Of a stretch of 64,000 nt of DNA, positions 40,634 through 48,988 are shown piece by piece. The notes below the pieces were generated by a model, which was not told where the DNA came from, searched no databases, and saw only the letters and a program-made list of their open reading frames with translations. Position 1 is the stretch's first letter, and every line of letters starts with the position of its first letter. Source of the stretch: Pelagovum sp. HNIBRBA483 (GTDB lineage Bacteria > Pseudomonadota > Alphaproteobacteria > Rhodobacterales > Rhodobacteraceae); NCBI RefSeq assembly GCF_040931995.1, contig NZ_CP162412.1:558001-622000 (forward strand), in the 5' to 3' direction. A program made the position numbers and the translations under genes.

Positions 40634-40758
40634 GGGAACCAAAAACTCCGTCATTCGGGTAACGGTGGTTCAACAGGGCGGGCTTCTAAAGGTCAAGCGG
40701 TTTTCGGGGGAAATGTGCCTTGTTTGCGCAAGAAAACGGTCAATCGGAGGAATTCCGG

Positions 40759-42258
40759 CTAGGAAACAGCTTTGAGATTGATCCTTGTAGGAGTGGCAAT
40801 CGTTGCCTGTTGTGCCAGCCAGGTGATGAAGGTTTCCAGTGGCGCAGGTTTGGCAAAAAGATAGCCTTGAAGCACATCGCAGCCAAGCGCGCGCAGTTTA
40901 TCGGCCTCAGCGACGGTTTCGACCCCCTCTGCGAGGATGTCGAGTTTAAGTTGATTTGCCATTTGCACCATCGTGATGACGATGTTTTCTAGTTCATGTT
41001 CCTTATCTATTTCACGCACGAACGAACGGTCGATTTTGACTCTGTTAACGGAAAAGGACCGCAGCGTTGAAATGGAGGCATGACCTGTGCCGAAGTCATC
41101 AAGGTCCAGTTGAAATCCGCGCTGGGCCAATTGTGCCAGATTTTGCTCAATCTGCTGCCCCGCGCGACCGGCAATAACCGTTTCGAGGACTTCGAACCGA
41201 ATCCTGTTGGGTGCGACCGCCATAAGGCGAAGTTGGGCCTCCACACGTTCGATCAGGTTTGAATCGCTTAGGTCTTCTTGCGAGAGGTTGATGGCAACTT
41301 GTGGTAAGGCAATGCGTTGCTCATCACAGCGATTGATGAGCGCTGATGCAGCGGCGAGCATGAGGTCAGTGAGGCGGGGGAGGAGGCCGGCTTCTGCGAT
41401 GACGGGGAGGAATTCGGCGGGGGGAATCAGGCCCTCGACCGGGTGTTGCCAGCGGGCGAGAGCCTCCGCGCCGCAAATTTTTCCGCTTTTGGAAAATATT
41501 TGTGGTTGAAAATGCGCGACGATCTCGCCGCGGTCCATTGCGACCTCGATTTCGTGCAGATGGGCGCGGCGGGATGCGGTGCGGATCTTCATCGAACGAG
41601 AAAAACTGCGGATCGCTCCGGGGCCATGACGCGCGGCCTCGACGAGTGCGACGGATGCCGCGTGCAACAACGGCTCCCCGCTCGCGCCGGGCAGCCGTGA
41701 GGAGAGGCAAAAGCCGACGGAGGCGCTGAGTCGGATTGACCCTGCTGTAGTGGTTTGAACCGGTTCGCGCATCAGCGCCTGCAGCCGCGTGGCGAGTTGC
41801 AGCGCAGAACGGAGATGCATGTTGTGGCATGGCGCCGTACCCAGCGCGAATGTGTAGCCGTCAAGCCGCGTCAATGCATCGTCGCGCCGGACGCCGCGCC
41901 TGAGCTTGCGCGCCACGGCGTTAAAGAGAGCCTCCCGCGCAGGGTGATCGAGCCGCTCTTCGAGAAAATCGGGCGCATCGACGCGGATGAGAAGGACGAG
42001 GCAATTACGGCCATTTGCCTCCCCCCGCGCGATGGCCTGATCAATCTGCCGCACGAACGCTGCGCGGCCCGCGGGGGCGGGCCGGAAATGGTGCAGGACC
42101 GGCGGCGCGACCCTGCGGGCAAGCGCGTAGGCGGGCACCACCAAACCGGCCGCAACGAGCGGCGGCAACAGCGGCGCGGAGAGCGCGCCGACGCCAAGCG
42201 CGGCAACCAACGCGAGCCGGCTGACGGGAGTTCCACGAGGAGGAAAGCGCAGGTGCAT
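40759..42258 (-). CDS. EAL-domain c-di-GMP phosphodiesterase with degenerate GGDEF domain
   Basis: 499 residues. Two hydrophobic segments at the N-terminus (about 14-55) suggest a membrane anchor. A GGDEF-like domain (about 80-220) has lost its active-site motif (LDGYTFALG in place of GGDEF), so cyclase activity is not expected. The EAL domain (about 235-480) keeps the key residues: EALARWQHP, the Asn of INLSQEDL, EVLET, DDFGTGHAS, the Lys of VKIDRSF, EGVET and the Gln/Pro of LQGYLFAKP. Degradation of cyclic di-GMP is therefore likely, with the GGDEF part as a regulatory domain. Confidence 0.88.
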   Translation of the reverse strand: MHLRFPPRGTPVSRLALVAALGVGALSAPLLPPLVAAGLVVPAYALARRVAPPVLHHFRPAPAGRAAFVRQIDQAIARGEANGRNCLVLLIRVDAPDFLEERLDHPAREALFNAVARKLRRGVRRDDALTRLDGYTFALGTAPCHNMHLRSALQLATRLQALMREPVQTTTAGSIRLSASVGFCLSSRLPGASGEPLLHAASVALVEAARHGPGAIRSFSRSMKIRTASRRAHLHEIEVAMDRGEIVAHFQPQIFSKSGKICGAEALARWQHPVEGLIPPAEFLPVIAEAGLLPRLTDLMLAAASALINRCDEQRIALPQVAINLSQEDLSDSNLIERVEAQLRLMAVAPNRIRFEVLETVIAGRAGQQIEQNLAQLAQRGFQLDLDDFGTGHASISTLRSFSVNRVKIDRSFVREIDKEHELENIVITMVQMANQLKLDILAEGVETVAEADKLRALGCDVLQGYLFAKPAPLETFITWLAQQATIATPTRINLKAVS

Positions 42259-42317
42259 GGCGGGCCCAAAGTTGAGGTTTCAGGGCCATACCTTAAGCAG
42301 CGAACATCGCCTGAAGG

Positions 42318-43193
42318 TTAACGCAGGAGCGGAATTTCCTGCGATTTTTCGGAATTTTCGAGCGATTCCGCGCGGCGTTCCAATCCAACGAAATCAAAGA
42401 TCTTTGGATCGAGCAGATGTGAGGGGCGGGTGTTCATCAGGGCGCGGAACATCTTTTGCCGCCGCCCGGGGGCGCTCTTCTCCCAGCCGTCGAGGATGGC
42501 TTTGACCTGTTGGCGCTGGAGGCCGTCCTGCGATCCGCAAAGATCACATGGAATAATCGGATAGTTCATCGCCCGCGCGAAACGTTCGCAGTCGTCTTCG
42601 GCCACATGGGCAAGTGGGCGGTAGACGAAAAGATCGCCCTCTTCATTGACCAGTTTCGGCGGCATGGTCGCCAGCCGCGAGCCGTGGAAAAGGTTCATGA
42701 AAAAGGTTTCAAGGATGTCGTCGCGATGGTGGCCCAACACGACGGCGGTGCAGCCTTCCTCACGCGCGAGGCGGTAGAGATTGCCGCGCCTCAGACGCGA
42801 GCAAAGGGCGCAATATGTGCGGCCTTGCGGCACCTTATCGACGACAATGGAATAGGTGTCCTGATACTCGATACGGTGCGGAACGCCCATCTTTTCAAGG
42901 AATTCGGGCAGCACGGTGGACGGGAACCCGGGCTGGCCCTGATCGAGATTGCAGGCGAGCAAGTCAACGGGCAGAAGGCCGCGCCATTGTAGCTCGTGCA
43001 GCACGGCCAGAAGGGTGTAACTGTCCTTGCCGCCTGAAAGGCAGACGAGCCATTTGCCGCCCTTTTCGATCATGCCATATTGCTCGATCGCTTCGCGTGT
43101 GTATTGCACGATGCGTTTGCGCAGCTTCTTGAATTCGGTGCTCTTGGGAGCGCCGTGAAACAAGGGATGGATATCGTCCAGATCATCAAGCAT
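42318..43193 (-). CDS. ttcA: tRNA 2-thiocytidine synthetase TtcA
   Basis: TtcA thiolates C32 of certain tRNAs using ATP and an iron-sulfur cluster. The 291-residue protein has the PP-loop [12 protein letters not shown] (about residues 49-60), the [10 protein letters not shown] motif (about 131) with the cluster Cys pair, [10 protein letters not shown] and a further CDLC (about 217). All are expected for TtcA. Read leftward, upstream of the EAL gene by 59 bases. Confidence 0.93.
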   Translation of the reverse strand: MLDDLDDIHPLFHGAPKSTEFKKLRKRIVQYTREAIEQYGMIEKGGKWLVCLSGGKDSYTLLAVLHELQWRGLLPVDLLACNLDQGQPGFPSTVLPEFLEKMGVPHRIEYQDTYSIVVDKVPQGRTYCALCSRLRRGNLYRLAREEGCTAVVLGHHRDDILETFFMNLFHGSRLATMPPKLVNEEGDLFVYRPLAHVAEDDCERFARAMNYPIIPCDLCGSQDGLQRQQVKAILDGWEKSAPGRRQKMFRALMNTRPSHLLDPKIFDFVGLERRAESLENSEKSQEIPLLR

Positions 43194-43264
43194 AGCGGGG
43201 CTTTAGTGGGAATCCCCCCTTCAGGCAAGGGCGCGTTAATGATTGTGCAGGGGCAGAAAAAGCC

Positions 43265-43304
43265 AATGCACAAGTGATGCACAACTGATGCACAACTTAT
43301 GCAT
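43265..43304 (+). repeat. Tandem 11-bp repeats in the ttcA-DUF3833 gap
   Basis: ATGCACAA recurs at 43266, 43277 and 43288, and a partial unit (ATGCAT) at 43299, exactly 11 bases apart; the full unit is TGATGCACAAC. Helical-phase spacing suggests a protein-binding array, but neither the protein nor the regulated gene is known. Confidence 0.6.
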
Positions 43305-43421
43305 ATCGCACCTGCAGAAAGTTTCTGCGGGGTTAATCTTACAGGCGCGTTCGGTGGGGAAACCGATCCAAAACCTCTCACGCAGCGTAGAAGAGGAAAC
43401 ACTTGACCGGAGGGTTCCCCC

Positions 43422-43967
43422 ATGCGCCGTGCCATTCTTGCCCTGACCGCCTTGATCGGGCTTGCCGCCTGTACGGGGAAGCCGTCTTTTGACGATCCGG
43501 TCATTTCGGACCGCGAGCTGGAATTGCATGAGTATTTTGCCGGTCACACGGTGGCCTATGGGCAATTTCAGGATGTGCTTGGAACGGTGCGCCGCAGCTT
43601 CAAGGTTGATATCCACGGGGACTGGGACGGCGAGCGACTGATCCTCACCGAGGACTTTGTTTATGAGGATGGAGCGACCGAGCAGCGGGTTTGGGCGCTG
43701 GTTCAGACGGGGCCTGAAACATGGGAAGGCACGGCAGCCGGTGTGACGGGCAAGGCCACGGGCATTGAGGATGGAAACCGCTTTAACTGGCGGTACGAGA
43801 TTGATCTGCCGATCCCGTCTGCCGATGGAACGGTCGAGACGATGCGCGTGAGTTTTGACGACTGGATGTGGCTCTTGGAGGACGGGCGGCTATTCAACCG
43901 CGCCTACATGAAGCGTTATGGCGTCGATATCGGCGATGTCAGCATCATGTTCGAGAAGCGCGGGTAA
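43422..43967 (+). CDS. DUF3833 lipoprotein
   Basis: 181 residues. A signal peptide ending in the lipobox LAAC (Cys17) marks it as a lipoprotein. The mature part resembles DUF3833: ELHEYFAGHTVAYGQFQD, RRSFKVDIHGDW, LILTEDFVYEDGATEQRVW, and the C-terminal WMWLLEDGRLFNRAYMKRYG. Function unknown. GGAGGG precedes the ATG. Convergent with yidD. Confidence 0.8.
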   Translation: MRRAILALTALIGLAACTGKPSFDDPVISDRELELHEYFAGHTVAYGQFQDVLGTVRRSFKVDIHGDWDGERLILTEDFVYEDGATEQRVWALVQTGPETWEGTAAGVTGKATGIEDGNRFNWRYEIDLPIPSADGTVETMRVSFDDWMWLLEDGRLFNRAYMKRYGVDIGDVSIMFEKRG

Positions 43968-43975
43968 GGGCGGGC

Positions 43976-44197
43976 CTAGTCCGGCACGTTGTCGATGCCG
44001 GAACCGCCCCAAGGGTGACAGCGGGCGATGCGGCGGGCGGCGAGATAGCTGCCCTTGAACGCGCCATGCTTTTCAAGCGCTTCGAGCGCGTAGGCCGAGC
44101 AGGTCGGGTGATAGCGGCAACCATGACCGACCCAAGGTGAGAGGGTCACGCGGTAGGCGCGTACCGGCAAAGAGACGATCCAAGCCAGCGGGCTCAT
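43976..44197 (-). CDS. yidD: Membrane protein insertion efficiency factor YidD
   Basis: A 73-residue protein with the hallmark [19 protein letters not shown] and [18 protein letters not shown]. YidD is thought to aid YidC-dependent insertion. Coupled to rnpA by an ATGA overlap. Confidence 0.93.
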   Translation of the reverse strand: MSPLAWIVSLPVRAYRVTLSPWVGHGCRYHPTCSAYALEALEKHGAFKGSYLAARRIARCHPWGGSGIDNVPD

Positions 44198-44601
44198 TTA
44201 TGCACCTTGCGCAAGGCGCGGCGGAGATCATCCATCAGCGCGTTGAAGTCACGCGCGGCTGTCGCCTGATTGCGGCCAACAAGCACATAATCAAAGCCCG
44301 CTTGGGCATCCGTGGGCAGGATATGGCGGGCCGCTTCGCGGAGGCGGCGCTTGGCACGATTGCGGGCCACGGCATTGCCGACTTTCTTGGAGCAGGTGAA
44401 GCCAACGCGCGGCGGCGCGTCATCGCCCCTATCAAAGGCTTGTAGGTGCAGGCCCGGCATGGCCTGACGGCGACCACGCGCGGCACGCACGAAATCGGCG
44501 CGCTTGAGCAGCACTTCGGGCAGACGGTTGCGTACAGCAACGAAAACCGCCGCAGGCTGCGCCTCGGCGGTTTTTGAAGATATCCTGTCCGGCGGTGTCA
44601 T
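44194..44601 (-). CDS. rnpA: Ribonuclease P protein component
   Basis: RnpA assists the RNase P RNA in 5' maturation of tRNA. The 135-residue protein carries [39 protein letters not shown] (the RNR motif of the family) and [11 protein letters not shown]. The first 30 residues are unconserved. It lies 17 bases after rpmH. Confidence 0.93.
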   Translation of the reverse strand: MTPPDRISSKTAEAQPAAVFVAVRNRLPEVLLKRADFVRAARGRRQAMPGLHLQAFDRGDDAPPRVGFTCSKKVGNAVARNRAKRRLREAARHILPTDAQAGFDYVLVGRNQATAARDFNALMDDLRRALRKVHK

Positions 44602-44618
44602 ATGACCCCGCGCAACGC

Positions 44619-44753
44619 TTACGCGCTGAGCGATTTCCGGCCACGCGCACGACGCGCGTTCAGGATTTTGCGGCCGGCTTTAGTCGCCATGCGCGCACGG
44701 AAACCGTGGCGGTTTTTGCGCACCCGGTTCGAGGGTTGGAACGTGCGTTTCAT
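44619..44753 (-). CDS. rpmH: 50S ribosomal protein L34
   Basis: The ATG beginning [19 protein letters not shown] gives the standard 44 residues; the longer frame upstream covers the promoter. First gene of rpmH-rnpA-yidD. Confidence 0.97.
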   Translation of the reverse strand: MKRTFQPSNRVRKNRHGFRARMATKAGRKILNARRARGRKSLSA

Positions 44754-44820
44754 CGCGTTCTCTCCGTAACCTTGGGGCCGACCCATAAGGATTCGAGGCC
44801 CGATAACATTCGAAGCCCTG

Positions 44821-44849
44821 CCTTTAGAGGCGGGCGGTGCAGGTGTCAA
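44821..44849 (-). promoter_or_regulatory. Promoter of rpmH-rnpA-yidD
   Basis: Read leftward: TTGACA (44849-44844), 17-base spacer, TAAAGG (44826-44821). About 68 bases upstream of rpmH. Confidence 0.65.
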
Positions 44850-45039
44850 CGGTTGCAAGGCGGAAAAGGCGGAAGAATTTCGCCAGTTGCGGCAGGACCA
44901 TCGTGCTGCGGGGAAATGTTACAGAAACCGGCGCGAAAAGGCAAAAGCATCACTGCGGATCAACCGCGCGTGAGGTGGCTAGGCAAGGGCGGCCGGAAGG
45001 GGCATCTAGGGAAGGAAACCGATGTGATAAGGACGCGGC

Positions 45040-45786
45040 ATGCAGGAACAGGCAAAGAGCAAGGCAGGGTGGGCGACGCGGTTGCCGATCTTGGTGATTG
45101 CGGTCGTGGCGGTGCTGGGTGCGGTTTTCCTCAAGGATTCGCTAGGGTTCGAGGCGTTGGCGGCGCATCGTGAAGCGCTGTTGGCCTATCGGGATGCCTA
45201 TTACGGTGCGGCGGTGGTGCTGTTTGTGCTGGCTTACGCGGGGATCGTCACGCTCTCATTGCCCGGGGCGACGGTGGCGACGCTGACCGGCGGCTTTCTC
45301 TTTGGCACATTCCCGGGTGTGGTGTTCAACGTCACGGGTGCGACGCTCGGCGCGATCGGGATCTTTCTGGCGGCGAAGGCGGGATTCGGTGAGCGGTTGG
45401 CGGCGCGGATGGATGCCAGCGCGGGCGCGGTGGCGCGGATCAAGCGGGGGATCGACGAGAATCAGTGGTCGGTGCTGTTTTTAATGCGGCTGGTGCCAGC
45501 GGTGCCGTTCTTTGTCGCGAATCTGTTGCCCGCTTTGGTGGGCGTGCCGCTGGGGCGATATGTGGTGACGACATTTTTCGGCATTTTGCCGGGGGCACTG
45601 GTCTACACCTCGGTGGGGGCTGGATTGGGCGCGGTGTTCGCGCGGGGTGAAACGCCCGATCTGGGGATTATCTTTGAGCCACAAATCCTGTTGCCGCTCC
45701 TTGGCCTGTGTGCACTGGCGGCGCTGCCGATGGTGCTGAAGGCGCTGCGCAAGGGGCCGGTGGCGGAAGAACAAGGGAGCCAATGA
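45040..45786 (+). CDS. TVP38/TMEM64-family membrane protein
   Basis: A 248-residue integral membrane protein with five to six hydrophobic spans. The SNARE-associated/VTT core is visible: LSLPGATVATLTGGFLFG (about residues 72-89), then FLMRLVPAVPFFVANLLPALVG (in two parts, about 148-168) and FFGILPGALVYTSVGAGLG. Bacterial members are linked to lipid scrambling or membrane maintenance, without a settled role. Overlaps the next gene by four bases, a pairing often seen with MerA-like reductases. Confidence 0.85.
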   Translation: MQEQAKSKAGWATRLPILVIAVVAVLGAVFLKDSLGFEALAAHREALLAYRDAYYGAAVVLFVLAYAGIVTLSLPGATVATLTGGFLFGTFPGVVFNVTGATLGAIGIFLAAKAGFGERLAARMDASAGAVARIKRGIDENQWSVLFLMRLVPAVPFFVANLLPALVGVPLGRYVVTTFFGILPGALVYTSVGAGLGAVFARGETPDLGIIFEPQILLPLLGLCALAALPMVLKALRKGPVAEEQGSQ

Positions 45787-47165
45787 TGGCAGAAGAATTG
45801 AAGCCCGATCTGTGCATCATCGGCGCGGGTTCTGGCGGGCTGTCGCTGGCGGCGGGCGCGGTGCAGATGGGGGCCAGTGTTGTCCTCATCGAAGGCCATA
45901 AGATGGGGGGCGATTGCCTGAACTATGGTTGCGTTCCCTCCAAAGCGCTACTCGGCGCGGGGCGAATGGTGCCGCCGCTCTCTTACGCTGACGCACAGGC
46001 GCATGTGCGGGCGACGATTGAGAAGATCGAACCGCATGATAGCCAAGACCGGTTTGAAGGGCTCGGCGTGACGGTGCTGCGCGACTGGGCGCGCTTTACC
46101 TCGCCGCGGACCGTGGAAGCCGGTGGCCGGACGATCCGCGCGCGCCGATTTGTAATCGCCACGGGATCGAGGCCGTTTGTGCCGCCAATCGACGGATTGG
46201 AGGATGTGCCTTACCTGACCAATGAGACGATCTTTGATCTCGCAGAAAAGCCCGACCACCTGATCATTATCGGAGGGGGGCCGATTGGCATGGAAATGGC
46301 GCAGGCGCATCGCCAATTGGGCTGCGAAGTGACGGTGATTGAAGGGGCGAAGGCGCTGGGCCGTGATGACCCCGACATGGCCGAGATCGTGGTGCAGCAC
46401 CTGCGGGGGCAGGGAATCACGCTGCATGAAAACACCAGCGCGCAGGCGGTGACGCGCAGCGCTGATGGCAAGATCACCGTGGAAACGGGCCAAGGACCGA
46501 TCACTGGAAGCCATTTGCTGATTGCCGTGGGGCGGAAAGTGAACCTCGCGCAGCTGGATTTGGACACGGCAGGTGTGGAGCATACTGGCAAGGGGGTGAC
46601 GGTAGGTGCCAATCTGCGGTCGGTGAGTAATCGGCGGGTCTACGCGATTGGCGATGCAGCGGGCGGGCTGCATTTTACCCATGTGGCGGGCTATCACGCG
46701 GGCGTTGTGATCCGCTCCATCCTGCTCGGCCTCCCCGCAAAAGCGCGGACGGATCACATTCCTTGGGTGACTTACACCGAACCGGAACTGGCGCATGTTG
46801 GAATGAGCGAGGCGGATGCGCGAGCGAAATACGGCGGTGCGGTCGAGGTGATTACACAGCCCTTCGCGGGTATGGATCGCGCCATTGCCACCGGCCAGAC
46901 GGAAGGGCTTGCCAAGGTGATCGTCCACCAGGGGCGCCCCGTTGGCGCGACCATCGCGGGGCCGCAGGCGGGCGAGTTGATTGGCATTTGGGCGCTCGCC
47001 ATCGCGAATAGCTTGAAAATCTCGGCGGTTGCGAACACGGTGCTTCCATACCCCAGTCTCGGCGAGATTAACAAACGCTTGGCTGGGAGCTACTTTAGCC
47101 CGCGGCTCTTTGAGAGCGCGATGGTAAAAAGGGTGGTCAGGACGGTGCAGCGCTTCCTTCCCTGA
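45783..47165 (+). CDS. MerA-like FAD-dependent pyridine nucleotide-disulfide oxidoreductase
   Basis: 460 residues. FAD-binding CIIGAGSGGLSLAAGA (about residues 10-25), redox-active disulfide GDCLNYGCVPSKALL (about 41-55), NAD(P)-binding IIGGGPIGMEMAQ (about 180) and the second FAD motif VYAIGDAAGG (about 308) are intact. The C-terminal interface motif is PYPSLGE where dihydrolipoyl dehydrogenase has HPTxSE, so the catalytic His is Tyr. This resembles MerA and argues against a lipoamide dehydrogenase role. The N-terminal mercury-binding domain and C-terminal Cys pair of MerA are absent, so mercury reduction is not supported either. Substrate unknown. Confidence 0.8.
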   Translation: MMAEELKPDLCIIGAGSGGLSLAAGAVQMGASVVLIEGHKMGGDCLNYGCVPSKALLGAGRMVPPLSYADAQAHVRATIEKIEPHDSQDRFEGLGVTVLRDWARFTSPRTVEAGGRTIRARRFVIATGSRPFVPPIDGLEDVPYLTNETIFDLAEKPDHLIIIGGGPIGMEMAQAHRQLGCEVTVIEGAKALGRDDPDMAEIVVQHLRGQGITLHENTSAQAVTRSADGKITVETGQGPITGSHLLIAVGRKVNLAQLDLDTAGVEHTGKGVTVGANLRSVSNRRVYAIGDAAGGLHFTHVAGYHAGVVIRSILLGLPAKARTDHIPWVTYTEPELAHVGMSEADARAKYGGAVEVITQPFAGMDRAIATGQTEGLAKVIVHQGRPVGATIAGPQAGELIGIWALAIANSLKISAVANTVLPYPSLGEINKRLAGSYFSPRLFESAMVKRVVRTVQRFLP

Positions 47166-47185
47166 TTGCCCTGCTGGGAGGGACG

Positions 47186-48589
47186 ATGCTGAACACGCTC
47201 TCGGGGCGGTTCCTGATCTTGACGACGGTCTTCGTGATGTTGGCCGAAGTGCTGATCTTTGTTCCCTCGGTGGCGCGGTTTCGGGAGGATTACCTGCTGC
47301 TGCGACTGGAGCGGGCGCAGATTGCGGCGCTGTCGCTTTTGGCGGATGACATGATTTCGCCCGATCTGGAGCAGGAGTTGCTGAAAACGGCGGGCGTGTT
47401 CAACGTGGTGCTGCGGCGGGATGCGGTGCGGCAGTTGATGCTTTCATCTGAATTGCCGGGGCAGGTGTCTGAAACCTTTGACCTGCGTGACCCGGGCGCG
47501 CTGGTGCTGATCCGCGACGCACTGCGGACGCTGTTTTCGAGTGATGAGACGGTGATCCGCGTGGTTGGCAAGCCGGTGCAGCAGGCCGGCGAATTGATCG
47601 AAGTGACGATGGAAGAAGCGCCATTGCGCCGCGCGATGCTGGATTACGGGTTCAATATCCTGATCCTATCGGCGGTGATCTCGGTGATAACGGCGTTCCT
47701 TTTGTTCCTGTCGGTGCGAATATTCTTGATGAAGCCGATCAAGGGTGTGGTGCGCCATATCCAGACCTATGCGAAGGCACCGGAGGATGCGCGGACGATC
47801 ATCACGCCAAAGGCGGGCATTCGTGAATTACGCGAGGCCGAGCAAGCCCTTCAAAGTATGCAGCAGGAGCTAACGCAAGCGTTGCGCCAGCGAGAGCGAT
47901 TGGCGCAGCTGGGCGAGGGGGTGGCAAAGGTGAGCCACGATCTGCGCAATATCCTGACGACGGCGCAGCTATTCACCGACCGGATGGAGGGATCGGACGA
48001 CCCGATGGTGCAGCGGCTCGCGCCGAAGTTGGTGGGCTCGATCAACCGCGCGGTCAACCTGTGCGAGACGACCTTGGCCTTTGGGCGGGCCACGGAGCCA
48101 CCGCCGCGCCTTGGCCGGTTCAACCTTGCGGATCTGGTGGGCGACGTGATCGAGGCCGAGCGGCTGGCGGCGGCGGAAGTTCCGCTGTCATTCTCGGAGG
48201 ATGTGCCTGCGCCGATGGTTGTGCGGGCTGATGCCGAGCAGTTGCATCGGGTCTTGATGAATTTGGTACGCAACGCGCGGCAGGCGATTGCGGCAACCGG
48301 CAAGGCGGGTGAGATTTGCGTTCATGCCGAGGAGGACGATACGGCCTGGTGGCTCTTTGTGCGGGATACCGGCCCAGGGCTGCCGCCGCGGGCGAAGGAT
48401 TTTCTGTTTCGGCCATTCCAAGGGGGGACGCGCAAGGGCGGTGCCGGTTTGGGGCTGGTGATCGCGGCGGAATTGGTGCGCGGCCACGGCGGGCGGCTGG
48501 AACTGCGTAAGAGCGACGCAGAGGGGACCGAGTTTGCCATTTGCCTGCCGAAATCGGAGGTTCTGACCAAGGAATTGGCGGAAGAGTGA
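47186..48589 (+). CDS. Membrane sensor histidine kinase
   Basis: 467 residues. Two transmembrane segments (about 8-28 and 155-180) flank a periplasmic sensor region of some 125 residues; a HAMP-like linker follows. The kinase core has the H-box KVSHDLRNILTTAQ (phosphorylated His about 251), N-box LMNLVRNARQAI, G1 DTGPGLP and G2 GGAGLGLVIAAEL. No response regulator is adjacent. It is 20 bases after the oxidoreductase gene and probably cotranscribed with it. Confidence 0.9.
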   Translation: MLNTLSGRFLILTTVFVMLAEVLIFVPSVARFREDYLLLRLERAQIAALSLLADDMISPDLEQELLKTAGVFNVVLRRDAVRQLMLSSELPGQVSETFDLRDPGALVLIRDALRTLFSSDETVIRVVGKPVQQAGELIEVTMEEAPLRRAMLDYGFNILILSAVISVITAFLLFLSVRIFLMKPIKGVVRHIQTYAKAPEDARTIITPKAGIRELREAEQALQSMQQELTQALRQRERLAQLGEGVAKVSHDLRNILTTAQLFTDRMEGSDDPMVQRLAPKLVGSINRAVNLCETTLAFGRATEPPPRLGRFNLADLVGDVIEAERLAAAEVPLSFSEDVPAPMVVRADAEQLHRVLMNLVRNARQAIAATGKAGEICVHAEEDDTAWWLFVRDTGPGLPPRAKDFLFRPFQGGTRKGGAGLGLVIAAELVRGHGGRLELRKSDAEGTEFAICLPKSEVLTKELAEE

Positions 48590-48651
48590 AATTCTGAACT
48601 TTGCCCCTTGCAATGGGCGACGTGGGTGGGTAAATCCGCCCCACTCTCCGC

Positions 48652-48728
48652 GGACTGGTAGCTCAGTTGGATAGAGTACTTGACTACGAATCAAGGGGTC
48701 GGGGGTTCGAATCCTCCCCAGTCCGCCA
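48652..48728 (+). tRNA. tRNA-Arg (anticodon ACG)
   Basis: 77 nt with encoded CCA. Acceptor GGACTGG pairs with CCAGTCC; anticodon stem CTTGA / TCAAG encloses the loop CTACGAA, giving anticodon ACG; the T arm is GGGGG-TTCGAAT-CCTCC with one G-T pair. Lies 62 bases after the histidine kinase gene. Confidence 0.96.
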
Positions 48729-48988
48729 CTTACTTTCCTCAAAATTTTGCTCGTGCGTTGGGTTGAATTCCCGCGTGTTCTCAAAGGCCTTATCGGCCTG
48801 TGTCGTGCCAATGTCGGCGCGCGGCGGACATCTGTTTGCGCATTTGGACATTCGTCTCGGTTGGTAGGTTGGATCGGTGCGGGTTTTCGGAGTATGCGAA
48901 GGCTTCAAATGTTCGCTGCCGTTTCCGAGTGGCGCTGACCTTGTGGAGCGTTTGCTGCGTGCGCCCGTTTGAGGGCGCCTGCACACGT

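Noticed and set aside
45783-47165. Dihydrolipoyl dehydrogenase or true mercuric reductase
   Set aside because: Catalytic His replaced by Tyr rules against the first; missing mercury-binding domain and C-terminal Cys pair rule against the second.
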